Below, one piece after another: positions 59,456 to 64,000 of a DNA stretch of 64,000 bases (position 1 is its first letter; each line of letters begins with the position of its first letter). The DNA lies in the NCBI RefSeq assembly GCF_004135735.1, contig NZ_CP012670.1:4852501-4916500 (forward strand), in the 5' to 3' direction. The position numbers and the translations under genes are program-made. The DNA is from Sorangium cellulosum. GTDB lineage: Bacteria; Myxococcota_A; Polyangia; Polyangiales; Polyangiaceae. Under the pieces are notes generated by a model. The model worked only from the letters and a program-made list of their open reading frames with translations, made no database searches and was not told the DNA's origin.

Positions 59456-62400
59456 TCACTCCCCCAGCACGGCCAGGGTCTGCGCGCCGGCGAAGCCCTG
59501 CTGATCCGGCTGGTAGTACGGGTGCACCTCGGCGCCGCCGTCCTCCGCCTTGACCGGCATGGTCGCCTGCAGCCGGTAATTGAAGGTGGCCGCGCCGCCC
59601 GCGGGGAGCTCCTTCACGTACAGGATGAGCTGCTTGCCCGTCATCTCGAACCTCGAGAGCTGCCCCGCCGCGATGTACTGCTGCAGATCCTCGGTCAGGA
59701 GCTGGAACCCGGGCGGGAGCCCGACGGTCACGAGGATCATGTTCTGCGCCGATTGCGTCGTGTTCTGGACCTCCACCGACGCCGTCACCGTGTCGTTCAC
59801 GTAGAGCTCGGTCTTGTCGTAGCTCACGCTGACCGCGAGCGGCCCTCCCCCGTCGCCCTGGACCTCGGTCCACGGCAGGTTGTGGCGGCTCACCAGGTTG
59901 TAGCTGAGCTTCCCTTGCCCCGCGAACGAGAGCGTGATCTCGTGATCCCCGGTCGCCGCGAGGTGCGTGAGATCGACGGTCGTCATCACGTCGGCCTGAT
60001 CCTCGCGCAGCGAGACCACGCCCGCCTCCTCGCCGTCGACCACGACGGTGAGCGACCCCGTGGCGCCCTCGGTCCCCTTGCTCGCCGCGAGCAGCAGCGT
60101 GCGCAGGCTCCAGATCGTCGCCTGCGTCGAGCCGAAGTTGCCATTGGGGTCCTTGGCCCCGGTCAGGAACTTCACGCCGCCGTCGGCGCTCGCCCGGTGG
60201 GCGCCGGCCGCGAGCAGCGCGTGGGTGGCGAGCGCGGTGGTCGTGACCCTGGCGTCGCCGCCGACCTCGTAGAACACGGTCTGCGTCCCGCCGTCGTCCC
60301 AGAAAAACGCGTCGCCCTCGGCCGACTTGCGCTCGTCCAGCGCGTCGAGCACCGTCGCCGTCAGCCCGCCCGAGGGCTGGGCCACCGCGAGGGCGTTCGC
60401 CACGATGGCCAGCGTGTACAGGTCGTCCGTGGCCGGCTTGACCGACTGGCCCAGGTACCCGAGCCCCGTCGCGACCTCGGGACCCGTGTACCCCGCGCTC
60501 GCGAGCGCCCAGAGCACGAAGGCGGTGTTGCGGAGCGTGCCCGTGTGGAAGCTGAAGAACTCCGTCTGATCGCCCTCCCACGTCCCATCGGGCTTCTGCT
60601 GCCCCGCGAGCCAGGCCACGGTCCGCGCGAGCATCGCCTCGTCCACCGGGTGGACCTTGATCATGTCGGCGAACTCCATGACGCCGAACGCCGTGACCGA
60701 CAGATACGGGTGCCCGTCCTGCTCGCCGAACCACGAGAAGCCGCCGCCGGGGTGCTCGAAGGTGAGCAGCCGCTGGTACCCCGCCGAGATCAGCGACTCG
60801 GCCTTCACCTCGATCTCCGGCGTGATCTGGCCCGTCTGCTTCATGTACTGCGTGACGAGCACGTTGGGCCAGGTCGTCGAGGTGGTCTGCTCGAAGCAGC
60901 CGGACGGCACCTGGAGCATGCTGTCCATGCCGCTCACGACCTGCGACAGGAACGCGGGATAGACCTCGAGATAGAGCTGGTTCGAGCCGGGGACCGCGCC
61001 CTCGGGGAACGACGCGACGTGGCTCTCGCTGCCCGGCTCGAGCATGCCCGACCGGCTCTCGGCGAACGGCTTGCCGTCCGGGACCACGCGCACGGTGCGC
61101 GCCACGGCGTCGGCGCCCTGGCCGCCCCGCGCCGTGACCGTGAGCGCGTTGACGCCCACGCTGTCCACGCGCACCGGGAAGCGCACGCCGCGCACCTCGC
61201 CCGGCTGGAGCGCCACCTGGGTGGAGGTCGCGCCGAGCGGCGTGTACCAGCTCCCGGGCTCCAGGCTCAGCTCGACCGTTTGCGGCGTCTCCAGGTAGTT
61301 GTAGACCGCGATCGGGAACTCGACCTCATCGCCGCGCGTGAGCGTCGCCGGGAAGTTCACGTCGACGAAGAAGTCCTGGAACACCTTGAACCCGCTCTGC
61401 ACCCCGCCGAGCTTGCCGTCCGCGGAGTTGGCCAGGGCCGAGAGCCGCCACTCGGTGATGCTGTCCGCGAGCGGGATGCTGATCGTCGCCGTGCCGTCGG
61501 AGCTCGTGATGACGCTCGGGTTGACGTAGAGGGTCTCGGGGAACTCGCGCCGGACGCGCGGCCCGCCCTCGCCGTCACCGCCGCCTGCGCCGCTGGCGCC
61601 GCCGCCGGCGGCGGGATCCGCCCACGCGCCGCCGGATCCCGTCCCCGTTCCGCCGGTCGCCACCGCGCCTGGCCACTCCCCGTCGGCGGCGTCCCAGTCG
61701 GCGCCAGGCACCACCTCGAGCCCGGGGATCCCGAGCTCGGCGAACGTGGCCGAGAAGCTCCCGTCATCGACGGTCTCCGAGAGCTCGTCAGGCCCGGACG
61801 TCCGCACCGTGAACCCGTTCCAGTTGGCGCTCACGCGGTAAGGGTTGCCCCACACGTCGTAGGCGCGGAGGTGGTCATAGGCCCGGCGCCCGAGCAGATC
61901 GACGAACGAGCCCTGTTCTTCTTCGCAGTAATACTGGCTCGGCTCGCAGCCGAGCCGCCGGAGCTCCTGCATCGCCTGCTCCGTGGCGGCCCGGAGCACG
62001 GGCAGGAGCTCGCCCTTCTGGCGCTCGTAGAACGGCGTGAGCTCGGCGCTCACCTCGCGCAGCACGGTGGGCCAGGAGCGCGCCTGGAGGCCGGTGAGCG
62101 ACGTGCCGGCGAGCGCGGCGAGCGTGGCCTGGGTCGTGCGCTGCGCGGCCTCGGCCTGCTCGGGGTCCTCGCTCGCGGTCGCGCTGAACAGGAGGTCCTG
62201 GAGGTTCGCGGACGGGCCGCGGATCTGGTAGGTGGGCTTGGCGAACTCGTCCTCGAGCTCGAAGTAGGTGCGCAGCAGCCCGGGCTGCGCGTCGACCAGC
62301 GCGAACACGGCCTGATCCACCACCTGCAGGCCGAGCGCGGCGACCTTCGGCTGGCCCGCGTCGTCCTTGACCGAGAGCCGCAGCGTCGCCGTCTCTCCGG

Positions 62401-64000
62401 GCGCGTACAGGGGCTTGTCCGCGTCGACCTCGATGTGGAGCGAGGAGTCGCCCCGCGCGAAGACCGTGCGGCCGGAGCGGACCAGGTTGCCGTCGTCGTC
62501 GACCAGGTAGGCCTCGACCCGGTTGCTCCCGAGCAGCTCGGCGTCGACCGGCATGCTGAAGGTGGCGCGCCCGTCCACGAGCTCGAGCGAGCGCATGTCC
62601 ACGGCCTGGCCGTCGTTCAGCCAGTCGATATAGACGCTGCCCGTCTCCTCGGTGGACTCGATGGCGACCTCGATCGTCTCGCCGGTCTCGTACACGGCGC
62701 GGTCGGTGCGGACGATGAGCTGCTCCTTGCCCTGCTGCGCCGCGAACGCGAACTGCCGCTCGACGGCGCGGCCGTCGACCGTGACCCGCACCGAGAACGA
62801 GGCGTCGGCCGTGGCGCCGAGGGGCGGCGTGAAGCTCACCGCGGCCTGCCCGAAGGCGTCCGTGCGCGCGGAGAGCTCCGAGCCGTCCGGCGCGACGATC
62901 ACCGCGTCCGTGTCGGCGAGGGGCGCCCCGAGCGGGTCGGTGACGAAGAGCAGGAGCGTGTTCGGGACGCCGCGGACCAGCTCGCGCGCCTCGGGCACGA
63001 GCACGAGGGAGGCCCCGTCCGCGGAGACCTTCACCGGGATCGCCTTGGTGACCTCCTGCCCCGCCGTGTCCTTGACGGTGACCGAGAGCGTCACCGCGGC
63101 GTCGCCCTGCTCCAGCGGCAGGCCCGCGAGGCTCGGCGGCAGGGTCAGGCTGAACCCGTAGTGCCCCTCGGCGTCGAGCTCGCCCATGATGCGCTGGAAC
63201 GTCGTCTGACCGACGTCGAGCGACGCCGCCTCGATGGTCACGGCGCCGCCGGCGACGTCCTTGCCGAAGAAATACCGCGCGTCGACGGTGCCGGTCACCG
63301 TCTCGCCGGCGCGGTACCACGGCCTGTCGGTCTTGATCGCGACGTCGAACTTCGGCAGCGCGTACTGCCCCACGGTGACGACCTTCTCCGTCGTGGTCTC
63401 GCCGCTCACGACGCGCACCTTGAACTCCCCGACGTTCACGATGGAGCCGATGCGGAAGGTCGTGGAGGCGACGCCGAACGCTTCGGTCGCGACGGGCTTC
63501 TTGAAGATCTTGTTGCCCTTGCCGTCCTCGACCTCGAACGTGATCTCCTCGCCGGCGATCGGCGCGTTGTTCCCCCGCTCGAGCGAGAGCGCGCGGAGGT
63601 GGATCGTCTGCCCGGGCTTGTAGAGCGGCTTGTCGGTGGTGAGGAGCAGCTTCGGGCCGGGGCCCTCGACGGTGATGCTGTCGTCGATCGCGGCGCTCAC
63701 CCCGAAGGCGAGCGCGCGCGCGGTCACGGGGTGCGCGCCGAGCGCGTCGGTCTCCACCTCGAACACCGCGGCGCCCAGGTCGTCGGTCGTCCCCTGGAGC
63801 CGCCGCGCCGCGTCGCCCTCGCCGACCGCGAGCTCGACGTCGACCTCGGGCACGGGCTGGTGCGTGAAGACGTCCGTGGCGCGCACGCGGTAGCTCGCGG
63901 CGCGCCCTCGCACCACGCGGGACGGCCCTTCGAGCTGCACCTCGTACGGCGGGATGGCGCGGAGCAGGCTCCGCGACACGACCAGCCCGTCCTCCGAGCC
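59456..64000 (-). CDS. Alpha-2-macroglobulin family protein (partial, N terminus outside window)
   Basis: The frame is open to the window edge; 1514 residues are visible and the true start lies beyond 64000. It has MG-type beta domains (for example KLLLTTDKPLYKPGQTIHLRA in MG2/3 position, then ETLYVNPSVITSS at the core A2M domain). The thioester motif is GCFEQTTSTTWPN (Cys codon 60896-60898, Cys-x-Glu-Gln), followed by the alpha/alpha thioester domain and a C-terminal receptor-binding-like domain ending QTLAVLGE. Bacterial A2Ms trap proteases in the periplasm or at the surface, often with a PbpC partner; no such partner is visible here. The intact Cys-x-Glu-Gln suggests a working covalent trap. 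A Gly/Ala/Ser-rich insert lies around 61560-61670. Confidence 0.92.
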   Translation of the reverse strand, partial: GSEDGLVVSRSLLRAIPPYEVQLEGPSRVVRGRAASYRVRATDVFTHQPVPEVDVELAVGEGDAARRLQGTTDDLGAAVFEVETDALGAHPVTARALAFGVSAAIDDSITVEGPGPKLLLTTDKPLYKPGQTIHLRALSLERGNNAPIAGEEITFEVEDGKGNKIFKKPVATEAFGVASTTFRIGSIVNVGEFKVRVVSGETTTEKVVTVGQYALPKFDVAIKTDRPWYRAGETVTGTVDARYFFGKDVAGGAVTIEAASLDVGQTTFQRIMGELDAEGHYGFSLTLPPSLAGLPLEQGDAAVTLSVTVKDTAGQEVTKAIPVKVSADGASLVLVPEARELVRGVPNTLLLFVTDPLGAPLADTDAVIVAPDGSELSARTDAFGQAAVSFTPPLGATADASFSVRVTVDGRAVERQFAFAAQQGKEQLIVRTDRAVYETGETIEVAIESTEETGSVYIDWLNDGQAVDMRSLELVDGRATFSMPVDAELLGSNRVEAYLVDDDGNLVRSGRTVFARGDSSLHIEVDADKPLYAPGETATLRLSVKDDAGQPKVAALGLQVVDQAVFALVDAQPGLLRTYFELEDEFAKPTYQIRGPSANLQDLLFSATASEDPEQAEAAQRTTQATLAALAGTSLTGLQARSWPTVLREVSAELTPFYERQKGELLPVLRAATEQAMQELRRLGCEPSQYYCEEEQGSFVDLLGRRAYDHLRAYDVWGNPYRVSANWNGFTVRTSGPDELSETVDDGSFSATFAELGIPGLEVVPGADWDAADGEWPGAVATGGTGTGSGGAWADPAAGGGASGAGGGDGEGGPRVRREFPETLYVNPSVITSSDGTATISIPLADSITEWRLSALANSADGKLGGVQSGFKVFQDFFVDVNFPATLTRGDEVEFPIAVYNYLETPQTVELSLEPGSWYTPLGATSTQVALQPGEVRGVRFPVRVDSVGVNALTVTARGGQGADAVARTVRVVPDGKPFAESRSGMLEPGSESHVASFPEGAVPGSNQLYLEVYPAFLSQVVSGMDSMLQVPSGCFEQTTSTTWPNVLVTQYMKQTGQITPEIEVKAESLISAGYQRLLTFEHPGGGFSWFGEQDGHPYLSVTAFGVMEFADMIKVHPVDEAMLARTVAWLAGQQKPDGTWEGDQTEFFSFHTGTLRNTAFVLWALASAGYTGPEVATGLGYLGQSVKPATDDLYTLAIVANALAVAQPSGGLTATVLDALDERKSAEGDAFFWDDGGTQTVFYEVGGDARVTTTALATHALLAAGAHRASADGGVKFLTGAKDPNGNFGSTQATIWSLRTLLLAASKGTEGATGSLTVVVDGEEAGVVSLREDQADVMTTVDLTHLAATGDHEITLSFAGQGKLSYNLVSRHNLPWTEVQGDGGGPLAVSVSYDKTELYVNDTVTASVEVQNTTQSAQNMILVTVGLPPGFQLLTEDLQQYIAAGQLSRFEMTGKQLILYVKELPAGGAATFNYRLQATMPVKAEDGGAEVHPYYQPDQQGFAGAQTLAVLGE

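Overview
The window looks like chromosomal DNA from a large-genome myxobacterium of the Sorangium/Polyangium type. This is an inference from very high GC with nearly all third codon positions G or C, many lipoproteins with Gly/Ser/Ala-rich linkers, eukaryote-like protein kinases fused to NTPase and sensor modules, abundant two-component proteins, wide intergenic spaces and many minisatellites. No rRNA, tRNA, CRISPR array, complete transposon or secondary-metabolite cluster was seen.

Layout. 1-1490 holds repeats and no supportable gene. 1491-5508 has small envelope and lipoprotein genes, including a transglutaminase-elicitor-like lipoprotein, plus a broken response regulator. 5683-10271 looks like a uronate/polysaccharide locus: a BNR_4 propeller lipoprotein resembling PL24-type lyases, a VOC protein, mannonate dehydratase uxuA, and a divergent SDR behind a Z-DNA-prone tract and a 22-copy heptamer array. 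10382-14245 has a frameshifted esterase, a Uma2 nuclease, an Hsp70-like protein and several minisatellites. 14245-17231 has an AEC transporter and transketolase. 17232-19570 is a degraded accessory patch (Rpn-type nuclease, a fragment of its paralogue, an internally deleted T5orf172 protein). 19744-22001 has GNAT, GST and a duplicated AdoMet-decarboxylase-like protein.

22521-30229 has a DHp-receiver-cyclase protein with guanylate-cyclase-like specificity residues, a DUF4118 hybrid histidine kinase, a methyltransferase and a copper ATPase. A strongly structured element follows the copper ATPase. 30902-34755 has a small secreted protein, a GH13 amylase lipoprotein and a urate oxidase. 34949-39201 is a signalling module: a cobalamin-binding protein with CarH-like photoreceptor residues, a histidine kinase, and a receiver-kinase that overlaps the kinase gene by ATGA. 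39250-48412 has a CAP lipoprotein, a kinase-STAND-WD40 protein with 14 WD repeats, and a GH15 glucoamylase. 48789-52508 is a CUT2-type sugar ABC operon. 52733-57811 encodes a 1692-residue (pseudo)kinase-ATPase-TPR-GAF-STAS protein. The right end has VOC and DJ-1/PfpI proteins, a truncated kinase, and an alpha-2-macroglobulin gene that runs off the window.

Common threads. Two starch enzymes (GH13 and GH15) and a sugar ABC importer lie within 21 kb, and the upstream regions of both enzymes carry the same 19-bp GTCGTG-rich motif. Signalling proteins are unusually modular, and several have lost or swapped a catalytic residue: GFG for DFG, NND for NHD, and Gly/Pro for the Ser/Cys of AdoMetDC. At least five gene remnants and about a dozen tandem repeats show active local rearrangement. 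All functional statements rest on motif reading by eye; no database search was run.
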